The notes: generated by a model not told the origin, from the letters alone. 38,940 nt of DNA from Acidimicrobiia bacterium (GCA_011523395.1 WTGW01000142.1:2412-41351), one strand, 5' to 3'. Positions 8,334 to 16,345 are shown, counted from the first letter of the stretch. Program-made: numbers and translations.

Positions 8334-9260
8334 TCACGCCTCGCGGCGGCTGGCTAGCCAGGCGCCGAACAGCACCACCCCCGTACCGGCCCATTGGACC
8401 GGGAGCACCACCTCCGAGCGGAAGGCCACTCCCAGCACTATGGCGACGATCGGCAGGAAGTAGATCGCCACTCCCCCACGGGTAGGACCCACTCGTCCCA
8501 CGAACGAGGCCATGATCACGTACGCCGCACCGGTGTTGAGCACCCCCAGCACGATCACCGCGATCACCGGCCCCATGCTCCAGTGCGAGCCGGCCAGGCC
8601 GGCCACGCCGAAGGGCACGGTGGCGACCGCCCCCACTCCGATCGCCCTCATCATCACGGCGGGAGCCCCGTAGCGCTGCTGGAGCGGTACCGCCAGGTTG
8701 ATGGATATGCCGTACAGGAACGTGGCGAGAACCACCAGTAACACCCCCCACGCGCCTACGGTCGATCCACGGATAGCGGGGACGCTGATGACGATCGCCC
8801 CGGCGAAGCCGAGGATGATGCCGACCGCAATGCGGCGCCGGGGCAGGGACCGCATCAGCACGATGGCGGTACAGGTGCTGAAGATGGGCACGAGGGCGTT
8901 CAGCATGCCCGCCAGGGCCGAGTCGATGTGCTGCTGGGCGATCGGGAACAGCAGGAAGGGCACGGTGACCCAGGTGAACCCCAGTATCACCACGCGGGGA
9001 TAGTCGCTCCGGTCGACCCTCCTCCGGGCCACAGGAACGGCCACCAGCACCAGGAAGCCCAGCGTCACCCTCACCCAACCGATAGTCGGCGGCGCCAGCG
9101 ACTCCAGGCCGATCTCGATGAGAAGGTAGGAGGAACCCCATATGAGGGCCACCCCGGTGAGCAGGGCCCATTCGACCAGGCCGAAGGGTCCGAGTTGGGA
9201 TCCCTGGCTGGTGGACAGTACGGGTCTACGACCGGGACTACGGGAAGGCGGGGACGGCAT
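8334..9260 (-). CDS. EamA-family (DMT) permease, copy 1
   Basis: A 308-residue ten-helix permease with two EamA repeats. The first opens with ALLTGVALIWGSSYLLIEIGL, and the last helices read GPTRGGVAIYFLPIVAIVLG and VQWAGTGVVLFGAWLASR. EamA proteins export small metabolites or amino acids. It lies 30 bp downstream of, and in the same direction as, a close paralogue at 9291-10214; the two share long identical stretches, showing a tandem duplication. Its short polar N-terminal tail of about 28 residues is also shared with the paralogue. Confidence 0.87.
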   Translation of the reverse strand: MPSPPSRSPGRRPVLSTSQGSQLGPFGLVEWALLTGVALIWGSSYLLIEIGLESLAPPTIGWVRVTLGFLVLVAVPVARRRVDRSDYPRVVILGFTWVTVPFLLFPIAQQHIDSALAGMLNALVPIFSTCTAIVLMRSLPRRRIAVGIILGFAGAIVISVPAIRGSTVGAWGVLLVVLATFLYGISINLAVPLQQRYGAPAVMMRAIGVGAVATVPFGVAGLAGSHWSMGPVIAVIVLGVLNTGAAYVIMASFVGRVGPTRGGVAIYFLPIVAIVLGVAFRSEVVLPVQWAGTGVVLFGAWLASRREA

Positions 9261-9290
9261 GGGAGGGACGAGGGTACCGGGCGATCCCTG

Positions 9291-10214
9291 TCAGGACTCG
9301 CCGCGGCTGGTGAGCCAAGCGCCGAACAGCACCACCGCCGTTCCGATCCATTGGATCGGGAGCACGGTCTCGGAGCGGAAGACCGTGCCGAGCAGGATGG
9401 CGACGATCGGCAGGAAGTAGATCGCCACTCCCCCTCGAGTCGGGCCCACCCGCCCCGCGAACAGCACCATCAGCAGGAAGCCCACCCCGGTGTTCACGAG
9501 CCCGAGCATCGTGACCGCCACCACGGGTCCCGCCTGCCAGGTGGACTCCCCCAAGCCGGCCAGGGCAAAGGGCGCGATGACAGCCGACGATATCCCCATG
9601 GCCCGCGACATCACCGCCGCAGCCCCGTACCGCTGCTGCAGGGGCACCGCCTGGGTGAGTCCCAGCCCGTAGAAGGCCGCCGCCACCACGGCCAGGAAGA
9701 CCCCCCAGGCCGCCGCCGGCGATTCCGACGCGGCGGGAAGAGCGAGGCTGATCGCTCCCACCAGCCCGAGGAGGAGTCCCGACACCTGGCGGATGCCGGG
9801 CAGGGTACGCAGGAACACCATGGCGATCAATGCGGCGAAGATCGGTATGAGAGAGTTGATCATTCCCGCCAGGGCCGAGTCGATGTGTTGCTGCGAGATG
9901 GGGCTGAGTAGGAACGGGAAGCTGGTCCACACCAGCGCGAGCGCCGTGATCCGCGGCCAATCCGCCCGGTCTACGGGGCGACGAGCGGCCGGGAAGGCGG
10001 TCATCACCAGGAACCCGAGCGTGACCCTCACCCAGGTGACCACTGCCGGTTCGAGGGCGTCGAGCCCGATGTCGATGAGCAGGTATGACGAACCCCAGAT
10101 GAGGGCTACTCCGGCGAGCAGTGCCCACTCGACCGGTCCGAAGGCGCCGGGCTGCGATCCCCGGGCCGTGGAGAAGATGGGAGACCGGCCCGATCGGCCG
10201 GGAGAGGAGGGCAT
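9291..10214 (-). CDS. EamA-family (DMT) permease, copy 2
   Basis: A 307-residue ten-helix permease, paralogous to the next gene in the operon. Matching blocks include GVALIWGSSYLLI at residues about 36-48, RVTLGFLV, QQHIDSALAGM, PLQQRYGA and GPTRGGVAIYFLPIVAI. It is the promoter-proximal copy. Upstream, between it and the divergent exporter gene, lies a 169-bp IS630-like MITE that may separate or alter the two promoters. The two copies have diverged in the first repeat, so they may differ in substrate. Confidence 0.87.
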   Translation of the reverse strand: MPSSPGRSGRSPIFSTARGSQPGAFGPVEWALLAGVALIWGSSYLLIDIGLDALEPAVVTWVRVTLGFLVMTAFPAARRPVDRADWPRITALALVWTSFPFLLSPISQQHIDSALAGMINSLIPIFAALIAMVFLRTLPGIRQVSGLLLGLVGAISLALPAASESPAAAWGVFLAVVAAAFYGLGLTQAVPLQQRYGAAAVMSRAMGISSAVIAPFALAGLGESTWQAGPVVAVTMLGLVNTGVGFLLMVLFAGRVGPTRGGVAIYFLPIVAILLGTVFRSETVLPIQWIGTAVVLFGAWLTSRGES

Positions 10215-10248
10215 CGAAGAGCGAGGGTAGCCTTGCCTTCCGGCGCGG

Positions 10249-10417
10249 CTAGTGGTCTGTCTGTGTAATGGCGGTGTGGTATGGCGTCGGCAGCGGTGTT
10301 CCTCGCAAGGCCCGCTGACGAAGGCGTACCCGCAGCGGTACGTTGAGGAAGCGGAACGCAGCGACGGGACGCCGATGGCCGCCAGAGCACCCGGTTGTTT
10401 CGCAGACAGACCACTAG
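10249..10417. mobile_element. IS630-like MITE (169 bp) in a CTAG target
   Basis: The ends CTAGTGGTCTGTCTGTG (10249-10265) and CGCAGACAGACCACTAG (10401-10417) are inverted repeats matching at 16 of 17 positions. Read as C-TA-[GTGG...CCAC]-TA-G, this is a TA duplication inside a CTAG target, the known preference of IS630. The interior carries no credible gene and is imperfectly palindromic over most of its length, with a perfect inner hairpin CGTACC-cgcagc-GGTACG. It sits between two divergent transporter genes. A transposase supplied elsewhere in the genome would be needed to move it. Confidence 0.75.
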
Positions 10418-10451
10418 CTTCCGTGTGCGCTCAGTCGAGGAGGAGGGCCCG

Positions 10452-11729
10452 ATGACCGACTCCCGGGACGGCTCCGCCAGGTTCGCTACCGAGGACTGGG
10501 TCTCGGTCTGGCAGGGCTGCGCCCTCATACTCGTGGTCCTGGTGGGGATCAGGCCGGCCATCCCGGACTTCTCGTGGTCCGCCGGACAGCTAGTGGATGC
10601 CTTCTCGTGGTCCGCCGCGGCCGCCGCCGTGCTGACCGGACTCCTGCTGCTAGCGGTATCGGCTGCGGGGATCCGCCTGATGGGAGGGAGCACGCGGGAG
10701 TATCTGATCGGCTTCCCGGCCGTTTTCGCCGTTGCCTGGGCCGTCCGCCTCGTCGCCGGGAACGGTGCTCTGAGGGAATGGGGGATCAGCTACGTGATCG
10801 TGGCTCTGGCCGCCGGGCTGCTCATCTCCAACCTGGGATCCGTTCCTACCTGGATGCGGGAGGCGATCCGCACGGAGTACTACATCAAGACGGGGCTGGT
10901 GATCCTGGGCACCGGCATCGTCTTCGGTGAGATCCTCCAGGCCGGTCTGCTCGGCGTGGCCCAGGCCCTGCTCGTGGTCGTGGTGGTGTGGTACCTCTGT
11001 TACCGCATAGCGAGGCGGCTGCGGGTGGACGACGAGTTCGCGACCATGCTGGCGTCGGCGGTCTCGATCTGCGGGGTGTCCGCAGCCATCGCCACGTGCG
11101 GCGCCATCGCCGGAGACCGGAAGAAACTCTCCTACGTCACCTCGCTGGTGCTCATCGTGGCGGTGCCGATGACGGTTGTCATGCCGTGGGTCGTGGAGCT
11201 TCTGGGTATCCCCGCCATCGTGGGCGGGGCCTGGCTGGGCGGGACCATCGACACTTCGGGAGCGGTTGTCGCGGCGGGCGAGATTCTGGGGGACTCGGCT
11301 CTGAACGCAGCCGTGATCGTCAAGTTCTCCCAGAACGCCCTGCTCGGCTTGGCAGCCTTCGCCATCTCGCTCTGGTGGGCATTCCGGGGCAGTGAGGAGA
11401 GCGACACGAGACCGACGGCGCGGGTGATCTGGGATCGGTTCCCCAAGTTCGTGCTCGGGTTCATCGCTGCGTCGCTGCTGTTCTCGTTCGTCCTCGGCCC
11501 CGACCTGGTGGACTCGACCGGTGCTCTAATGAAGGAGTTGCGCACCTGGTGGTTCGCTCTCGCGTTCACCTGCATCGGCCTCGAGACCCGCTTCCGCGAC
11601 CTGGTGTCGATGGACCAGGGCCGCCCTGCCGCCGCATTCCTGCTCGGGCAGGGCGCCAACATCGTCTGGACGTTGCTGGTGGCCACCATCCTGTTCGGGG
11701 GAGCGATCTTCGCCGTTCCAGACCTGTGA
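10452..11729 (+). CDS. YeiH-family putative anion (sulfate) exporter
   Basis: A 425-residue membrane protein of the UPF0324/YeiH 'putative sulfate exporter' family, with about ten to eleven helices. Diagnostic stretches are the TEYYIKTGLVILGTGIVFGEIL region, SAVSICGVSAAIATCGAIAGDRKKLSY, and GGTIDTSGAVVAAGEILG followed by NAAVIVKFSQNALLG. The family is named by weak functional evidence; the true substrate is not established. ATG 10452 is chosen because GAGGAGGG lies just upstream; a longer frame reads into the MITE. The MITE ends 34 bp before the start, so it may supply or displace promoter sequence. Confidence 0.85.
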   Translation: MTDSRDGSARFATEDWVSVWQGCALILVVLVGIRPAIPDFSWSAGQLVDAFSWSAAAAAVLTGLLLLAVSAAGIRLMGGSTREYLIGFPAVFAVAWAVRLVAGNGALREWGISYVIVALAAGLLISNLGSVPTWMREAIRTEYYIKTGLVILGTGIVFGEILQAGLLGVAQALLVVVVVWYLCYRIARRLRVDDEFATMLASAVSICGVSAAIATCGAIAGDRKKLSYVTSLVLIVAVPMTVVMPWVVELLGIPAIVGGAWLGGTIDTSGAVVAAGEILGDSALNAAVIVKFSQNALLGLAAFAISLWWAFRGSEESDTRPTARVIWDRFPKFVLGFIAASLLFSFVLGPDLVDSTGALMKELRTWWFALAFTCIGLETRFRDLVSMDQGRPAAAFLLGQGANIVWTLLVATILFGGAIFAVPDL

Positions 11730-11859
11730 CCTTCACTCACAGTCGAGGAGTTGATTGCCTCTCGCCCTGGCTCCGCCGGCATGAACGGTTTGGCGGAGTT
11801 CCGCCACTTCCGTGCCTTCGTGGAGACGTCGTGCGATTCCCTACGCCATAGTTCGAGTA

Positions 11860-12225
11860 CTAGGCGATCCGTCGTACATCGCCGGAGATGTGGCCAAAGT
11901 CACGCGCCAGGGCACCCGGAGATGTATCGACTTCGATGAACTCCGCGATCGCGGACGACTCGAGAATGCTGTTCTCCGGCTGTTCATCGGACTCTTCGTG
12001 ACAGCGACGATAATCCTCGATGGCCTCACCTACTGACGTCATGGGTTGGGGAAGAGGCTCGCCGTGCTCCCGGATGAGATCCAAGTGAAGGGTCATCGCT
12101 TCGCGCATGTTCTGTCTGATCTTGTCAAGACTCCCGCCGGTAGCAACACATCCTGGCAGGTCAGGGGCGTATGCCGAGAGGTTGCGCGTGCCGGCCTCGT
12201 ACACCACCGCATACCGCAACTTCAT
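11860..12225 (-). CDS. hicB: HicB-family antitoxin
   Basis: A 121-residue antitoxin. The N-terminal partial RNase-H-like fold reads MKLRYAVVYEAGTRNLSAYAPDLPGCVATG, with the typical DLPGC turn and the following helix SLDKIRQNMREAMTLHLDLIREHGEPLP. This domain neutralises HicA by masking it. The C-terminal part (from residue 95, FIEVD...) runs about 20 residues past the usual end of such proteins and shows no clear DNA-binding domain. Its ATG overlaps the hicA stop by four bases, so toxin is translated first and antitoxin is coupled. It ends 130 bp from the convergent exporter gene; that gap shows no further gene. Confidence 0.88.
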   Translation of the reverse strand: MKLRYAVVYEAGTRNLSAYAPDLPGCVATGGSLDKIRQNMREAMTLHLDLIREHGEPLPQPMTSVGEAIEDYRRCHEESDEQPENSILESSAIAEFIEVDTSPGALARDFGHISGDVRRIA

Positions 12226-12431
12226 AGGGGCTCCTGTTCGAGTCCTGCCTGCTTGAGAATACTCTTCCATGTCTTCGGATGTAATTGATCGTTCATATGG
12301 CCGGGAATGGTGACGGTTCCTGGTTTCACGGGATGCCGGTACTGTCTGTGGCTGCCACGCGTCCGCGCCAGTACCCAGCCATCCCCCTCAACAATCCGAA
12401 GGGCTTGACGGACCCTAACCCGTCGAGGCAT
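12222..12431 (-). CDS. hicA: HicA-family mRNA interferase toxin
   Basis: A 69-residue dsRBD-like toxin. The catalytic histidine lies in the family motif GSHRQYRHP (His28), preceded by EGDGWVLARTR and followed by VTIPGH and the C-terminal SILKQAGL helix. HicA cleaves mRNA when freed from HicB. Gene order toxin-antitoxin with a four-base overlap is classical. No strong Shine-Dalgarno sequence precedes the ATG; the next 219 bp (12432-12650) up to the SDR gene carry no other gene and presumably hold the promoter. Confidence 0.9.
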   Translation of the reverse strand: MPRRVRVRQALRIVEGDGWVLARTRGSHRQYRHPVKPGTVTIPGHMNDQLHPKTWKSILKQAGLEQEPL

Positions 12432-12650
12432 GTCCGACTTCAGTCAAGGACTCGCTCATCTTGGTGCCCGTTGGTCCCGTGCCGTTCCGCTGTACATAAA
12501 AGAGCAGAGGCTTCGTCACCGCCTAATACGCCGAGCACCTCCGAGCCTCGTACTCATTGACAGGTATAACGGGCCTGAACCAGGCATTCCAGCCCCTTCC
12601 GCCCCAGGAGATCGGCACCGGGCTGGACCACGCACGAGGATGGGCCCGGG

Positions 12651-13409
12651 TCAAATGCCGCCCGTTACGTAGACGATCTGGCCGGTCATGTAGCTGCTGT
12701 CCGGGCTCGCCAGGAAGTCGACGACCGAGGCCACCTCCTCGGGTTGGCCGATCCGTCCCAGTGCCGATGCGGCCGCAGCAGGCCCAGCGAACTCCTCCCA
12801 GCTGAGGCCTCTGTGTCCGGCCCCGTCCCGGGTCATGCGGGTGTCGATGAAGCCGGGCGCCACTGCGTTGACCCGGATGCCCTCCGGCCCTAGCTCCCTG
12901 GCCAGGGAACGGGTGAGACCCATGATGCCCGCCTTGGCCGCTCCGTAGTTGGCATGTCCGACTATCCCGCGGGCGGCGACCGAGGAGACCAGCACCACGC
13001 TCGGGCTGGACGACCGTCGCAAGGCGGGAAGGGAGGCTCTGACCATGGCGAAGGATCCGGTCAGGTGGACATCCAGGACGGAGGACCAGACCGCCACGGA
13101 CATATCCGCCATCTCTGCGCCGACCTGGTTCCCGGCTGCCGCCACCACGGTGTCCAGACCCCCCATTGCGGTCACGAGGCTATCCACTGCTTCCTGGACG
13201 GCCGCCACGTCTGTGACGTCGACGGCCCGTACCTCGGCGACTCTCCCGGCGGCCCGCAGATCCGTGGCTACCCGCTCGGCCGGACCCCGGTCAAGGTCGA
13301 TCACTCCGATGGCCCGGAACCGGTCGGCGAGCCTCACGCAGACGGCGGCCCCGATCCCGCGGCCTCCCCCCGAGACGATGGCAACCCCGCTCAACGGAGC
13401 AACAACCAT
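12651..13409 (-). CDS. Short-chain dehydrogenase/reductase
   Basis: A 252-residue classical SDR using NAD(P). The nucleotide-binding motif is SGGGRGIG, the core NAAG-like motif reads AAAGN, the catalytic Ser is in VSSVA and the Tyr/Lys in YGAAKAG. A C-terminal LASPDSSYMTGQIVYVTGGI completes the fold. ATG 13409 gives the normal distance to the glycine motif, but it lacks an SD. The frame can be read up to a GTG at 13469, and a TTG at 13394 overlaps the stop of a short frame that does have a good SD, so the start is genuinely uncertain. Resembles FabG-type 3-oxoacyl reductases; exact substrate unknown. Confidence 0.85.
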   Translation of the reverse strand: MVVAPLSGVAIVSGGGRGIGAAVCVRLADRFRAIGVIDLDRGPAERVATDLRAAGRVAEVRAVDVTDVAAVQEAVDSLVTAMGGLDTVVAAAGNQVGAEMADMSVAVWSSVLDVHLTGSFAMVRASLPALRRSSSPSVVLVSSVAARGIVGHANYGAAKAGIMGLTRSLARELGPEGIRVNAVAPGFIDTRMTRDGAGHRGLSWEEFAGPAAAASALGRIGQPEEVASVVDFLASPDSSYMTGQIVYVTGGI

Positions 13410-13444
13410 TCTGCGACCAGGTGGTCGTTGAGATGTCCGGTCAT
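13391..13444 (-). CDS. Possible 17-codon upstream ORF coupled to the SDR gene
   Basis: GGGAGG followed six bases later by ATG (13444) starts MTGHLNDHLVAEWLLLR and ends in a TGA at 13393-13391. That TGA overlaps an in-frame TTG of the SDR gene (TTGA). It may be a leader that loads ribosomes onto the SDR, or the strong SD may simply be chance. No homology is recognised. Confidence 0.25.
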   Translation of the reverse strand: MTGHLNDHLVAEWLLLR

Positions 13445-13562
13445 CTGTCCTCCCTCTGCTGTTCGTCACGCGGGGTGGCAGGAGGGTACCGAACGATCAC
13501 GCTCCCACCGCACCCACAGCGAGGGGCAGGTGCCCTCCGCTCCACCAGCCGGTTACGGGTGC

Positions 13563-15890
13563 TTAGCCGAGGCCGAGAGATCGGGCGAGGAACGTTGCCA
13601 TCTCGGCTCGGGTGACCGCTTGGGCGGGGCAGTAGCGGAGGGGACTCGCCTGGCATCCGGTGGTGATTTCGGCCGCCCATAGGGCGTCGATGTCTGCCCG
13701 GTGGACGCTTCCACCGGTGTCACCGAATCCTGCCGGCGGGGCGGCTCCGAGGTCAAGGGCGCGCACCAGGAACGACGCCATCTCACCCCGTGTAACCGGG
13801 CGGTCAGGGCAGAAACGTCGTGGCGGCCCGACTTCGCATCCCCGGGTGATGCGGAGTTCCGCCATCCGCGCCACGTAGGGAAGCCACCACTCATCCGTGT
13901 CCACATCGGCGAACCTCGACGTGGAGACCGCGAGTGGCTCGCGGCCGTCGATCGCCCGCACCAGCCACACCGCCATGGCCCATCGCTCGATCGCGTCGTT
14001 GGGACAGATCCGGTCGTCAGCGCATTCGGTGCCGTCCAGGATCCCCCTCTCGGCCAGGGCTTCCAGCGCGGCCTCATGAGTGTTCCCCATCGCGTCTACG
14101 AACACTGCACAGGTCCCGACCCCGGTGCTCGGCAGGCTCTCGACCATGGACCGGGGCACGCACACTTCGTTGCCGGAGAGATCGAGGCGGACGAGTTCGC
14201 TCAGCCGGCCGACCTCCTCAGGTACCGACCCCGTTAAGCCGTTGCCGAACGGGCCGCTCAGGTCGATTCCGGTGACCCGTCCCTCGGAGTCCGTGGCCAC
14301 ACCGTGCCATCTGCTCGGGTGCGCGCCGGTCTTCCAGCCCCACGCGTTGAACCAGCCGTCCCCGCCCGTGCCGTTGAACAACGCTACGAGCGCGGCGCGA
14401 TCTGCCGCATGGACGGGAATGCCCGGCCCGGCGGGACCGTAGGTGTAGTTGGCGGCGGCGTTCAGGAGCGTCCTGCGGAGACGGTTGCAGGATCCGAGGA
14501 GGATGATGTCGGATCTGTTGGCGATCATCGAGAACGTGATCATCTCGCCGCCGGCCGCCACGGCCGTCCCGGCCAGGGCGATCACATGGTCCAGGCTGCC
14601 CGTCTTGGCCTTCACTGTGAGGAGTTGGTCCTCGTTTCCCCTGGACCGGACCGGGTGGCAGTTCCTCAGAGTTCCCGTCTCGCCCGCCACAGCCAGGCCC
14701 TCCACCAGCGGCGAGCCAGGACCCGCATCCACCAGCAATCCGGCGACAGCCTCGCACGTGAGGCGGTTGGAGTAGGACAGGCCCGAGCCATCGGCGATCA
14801 GCAACCTGTCCGCCGCCGAGCCGAGCTTGCCACGCAGGATGGCGTCAACGGTGGCCACGGCAGAGGCGCGGTCCGAGCCCCCGCCCCGACGGCCGATCTC
14901 CTTGAGCAGCATCTCGGCGATGGTGTTGTCGGAACGGGTCAGCATGCGAGCCACGATCTCGGAGAGGGGCGGAGAATCGACCGCCCCGAGCATGGTCCGC
15001 TCGCTCGGAACCGGCGCCACGCCCGCTACAGGCCGCCGCGTGATCACCATCCCCCGTGCCTCGAGGAAGTCGTCGAACACGGAAGCGGCGTGCTGGGCGG
15101 GCTGTGCCGCTCGCACGCTCTGGCGGCGGCCCGCGGAGAATACCGAGCTGGAATATCGCGAGAACCCGCTGTTGAGGAGCAGGGCCGACAGTGGTCCGGA
15201 GTGGTTGGCGGTCACGAAGGAGCGTTTCCACACCGGGTCCGCCTCGCCGGCCAGGACCTCCCCGGAGTAGTCGCGTTCCCTGTCGGGGTACCAGGACTCG
15301 TCCCCCACCAGCCGGCCCTCGATCCGCCTGATACCACGGGCGGAGAGGGCGTCCATCACCTGGTTGGCCAGGCCCGTTATGTCGGTGTGGGCCACCGGCA
15401 CCTCGTAGCGGTTGACGTAACGGGGCGTGGACAGCACGGGATCGCCCTGCCCGACCAGGTACACGTCGCCCGTCAGGACTCCGTCGGCGATCGACTCGAG
15501 GTCCTCGGTCCGGACGAACACTTCCGTGGTGAAGACCTCGTCCGGGCTCATCACCTCGAAAGCGGCCGCGGCAGTGGCCACCTTCATCAAGGACGCGGGG
15601 GTGAAAGCCGTCCCGGACCGCGACTCGAAGATCGGATCGCCATCCAGCATCACCGAGAGGCACATCGAGTCGGGAGCCTCTCGCAGGGAGAGCACGGCCG
15701 CGAACTCCCTCGCCAGCCGATCCCTCTCCGCCTGGGCCACCGGTGCTGACCCATCCGCCGGCGCGCCGTACGCGGCCCCAGGTGGTATGACCAGAGTGAC
15801 GGCCAGCACCAGCGCGACGGCGCCCAAGCCTCCGGCCCGTCGATCCCCCCACCGCCGGACGCCCCGAGCCGCAATAGTCCGCTTCATCAT
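13563..15890 (-). CDS. PBP4-type D-Ala-D-Ala carboxypeptidase fused to leucine-rich and SLH repeats
   Basis: A 775-residue exported protein. Residues 1-42 are a signal peptide (Arg-rich start, hydrophobic core, AYGA). Residues 45-485 are a peptidase S13/DacB domain with the three active-site motifs: SLMK (Ser100, Lys103), SDN (320-322) and KTG (429-431). It should trim or cleave peptidoglycan peptides outside the cell. Residues 496-590 form a short leucine-rich region (ALVALFNGTGGDGW, then VTGIDLSG, LTGSVPEE and LVRLDLSGNEV). Residues 597-775 contain three S-layer-homology-like repeats, two with the FCPDRPVTRGEMASFL or YCPAQAVTRAEMATFL pattern and a paired Cys. The SLH part likely anchors the enzyme to a wall polymer. 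This fusion is unusual for PBP4 proteins, which normally end after the KTG domain. Confidence 0.88.
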   Translation of the reverse strand: MMKRTIAARGVRRWGDRRAGGLGAVALVLAVTLVIPPGAAYGAPADGSAPVAQAERDRLAREFAAVLSLREAPDSMCLSVMLDGDPIFESRSGTAFTPASLMKVATAAAAFEVMSPDEVFTTEVFVRTEDLESIADGVLTGDVYLVGQGDPVLSTPRYVNRYEVPVAHTDITGLANQVMDALSARGIRRIEGRLVGDESWYPDRERDYSGEVLAGEADPVWKRSFVTANHSGPLSALLLNSGFSRYSSSVFSAGRRQSVRAAQPAQHAASVFDDFLEARGMVITRRPVAGVAPVPSERTMLGAVDSPPLSEIVARMLTRSDNTIAEMLLKEIGRRGGGSDRASAVATVDAILRGKLGSAADRLLIADGSGLSYSNRLTCEAVAGLLVDAGPGSPLVEGLAVAGETGTLRNCHPVRSRGNEDQLLTVKAKTGSLDHVIALAGTAVAAGGEMITFSMIANRSDIILLGSCNRLRRTLLNAAANYTYGPAGPGIPVHAADRAALVALFNGTGGDGWFNAWGWKTGAHPSRWHGVATDSEGRVTGIDLSGPFGNGLTGSVPEEVGRLSELVRLDLSGNEVCVPRSMVESLPSTGVGTCAVFVDAMGNTHEAALEALAERGILDGTECADDRICPNDAIERWAMAVWLVRAIDGREPLAVSTSRFADVDTDEWWLPYVARMAELRITRGCEVGPPRRFCPDRPVTRGEMASFLVRALDLGAAPPAGFGDTGGSVHRADIDALWAAEITTGCQASPLRYCPAQAVTRAEMATFLARSLGLG

Positions 15891-15921
15891 GAACGCGCCG
15901 CCTCGATGGGCGATCAGCGCC

Positions 15922-16029
15922 TCACTTCTTGCGCCGTTTCTGGATCATGGACCAGATACCGAACAACATGACCCCGATCAGAACAACTATCCATACCGCC
16001 AGCAGGATCCCCAGTATCCATCCGATCAT
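15922..16029 (-). CDS. 35-residue single-helix membrane peptide
   Basis: ATG 16029 opens a 35-codon frame: a hydrophobic stretch of about 28 residues (starting MIGWILGILLAVW) ending in a basic tail KRRKK. This is a typical one-helix small membrane protein with the basic end inside. It lies 31 bp upstream of the PBP4-SLH gene on the same strand, so it may be the first gene of that operon. Its ribosome site is weak, and no family is recognised. The GC-rich surroundings rarely produce such a clean hydrophobic frame by chance. Confidence 0.5.
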   Translation of the reverse strand: MIGWILGILLAVWIVVLIGVMLFGIWSMIQKRRKK

Positions 16030-16222
16030 GGGCAAGGCCCATCCGGTACCGACGCGGCACCACCTTGAGACAGCAGGGATGGCCGGTCACTTCGCCGGTG
16101 GTACAGAGCATCGAACACAGGGACGGACCCTACTCGGCTGTGCCTCGGCCCTGCGGTACCTGGTGCCAACACCCCAATGACTCCATCTCCCCGCCCCGCC
16201 AGGAGCCGAACGGAGATGAATG
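16030..16222. other. Gene-free spacer between the small membrane peptide and the iron-type transporter
   Basis: Part of a 316-bp stretch (16030-16345) with no recognisable gene other than the regulatory sites at its right end. This portion has ordinary GC content and no long open frame with coding character; the minus strand promoter for the small peptide and PBP4 genes should lie here, but no clear hexamers are visible. Confidence 0.4.
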
Positions 16223-16242
16223 ATATAAGGGTACCCTAATAT
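16223..16242. promoter_or_regulatory. 20-bp near-perfect palindrome upstream of the iron-type ABC transporter
   Basis: The site is ATAT-a-AGGGT/ACCCT-a-ATAT: 18 of 20 positions are symmetrical, with a perfect 10-bp core AGGGTACCCT. It is embedded in a local AT-rich patch that stands out from the GC-rich surroundings, about 105 bp before the transporter start. Position and shape fit a metal-responsive repressor, for example of the DtxR/IdeR type, whose boxes also carry AGG and CCT half-sites; the match to the known 19-bp IdeR consensus is only partial. Confidence 0.6.
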
Positions 16243-16249
16243 TCTAATT

Positions 16250-16277
16250 TTGGGAGCCTTGATATCTATCCTATAGT
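16250..16277 (+). promoter_or_regulatory. Sigma-70-type promoter for the iron-type transporter
   Basis: TTGGGA (16250-16255) and TATAGT (16272-16277) are separated by 16 bp; they match four and five of six consensus positions. The palindromic operator lies just upstream. Confidence 0.5.
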
Positions 16278-16345
16278 CTACCTACTCTCCCATGGGTTGG
16301 TCGATCGTATGCTCTCGACAGCCCCCGAAGACCGAAAGGACAGGA

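Noticed and set aside
7681-9171. Long minus-strand open frame (496 codons) across the nitroreductase and first EamA gene
   Set aside because: It is antisense to one clear gene and out of phase with another, has no family motif and is rich in Arg, Gly and Pro as expected for a GC-rich shadow frame.
11812-12036. 74-codon plus-strand frame ending in a hydrophobic helix, opposite hicB
   Set aside because: It is antisense to a recognisable antitoxin and lacks an SD; probably chance.
14304-15749. Long plus-strand frame (481 codons) opposite the PBP4-SLH gene
   Set aside because: It is antisense to a protein with three intact active-site motifs and shows only low-complexity Arg/Gly/His composition.
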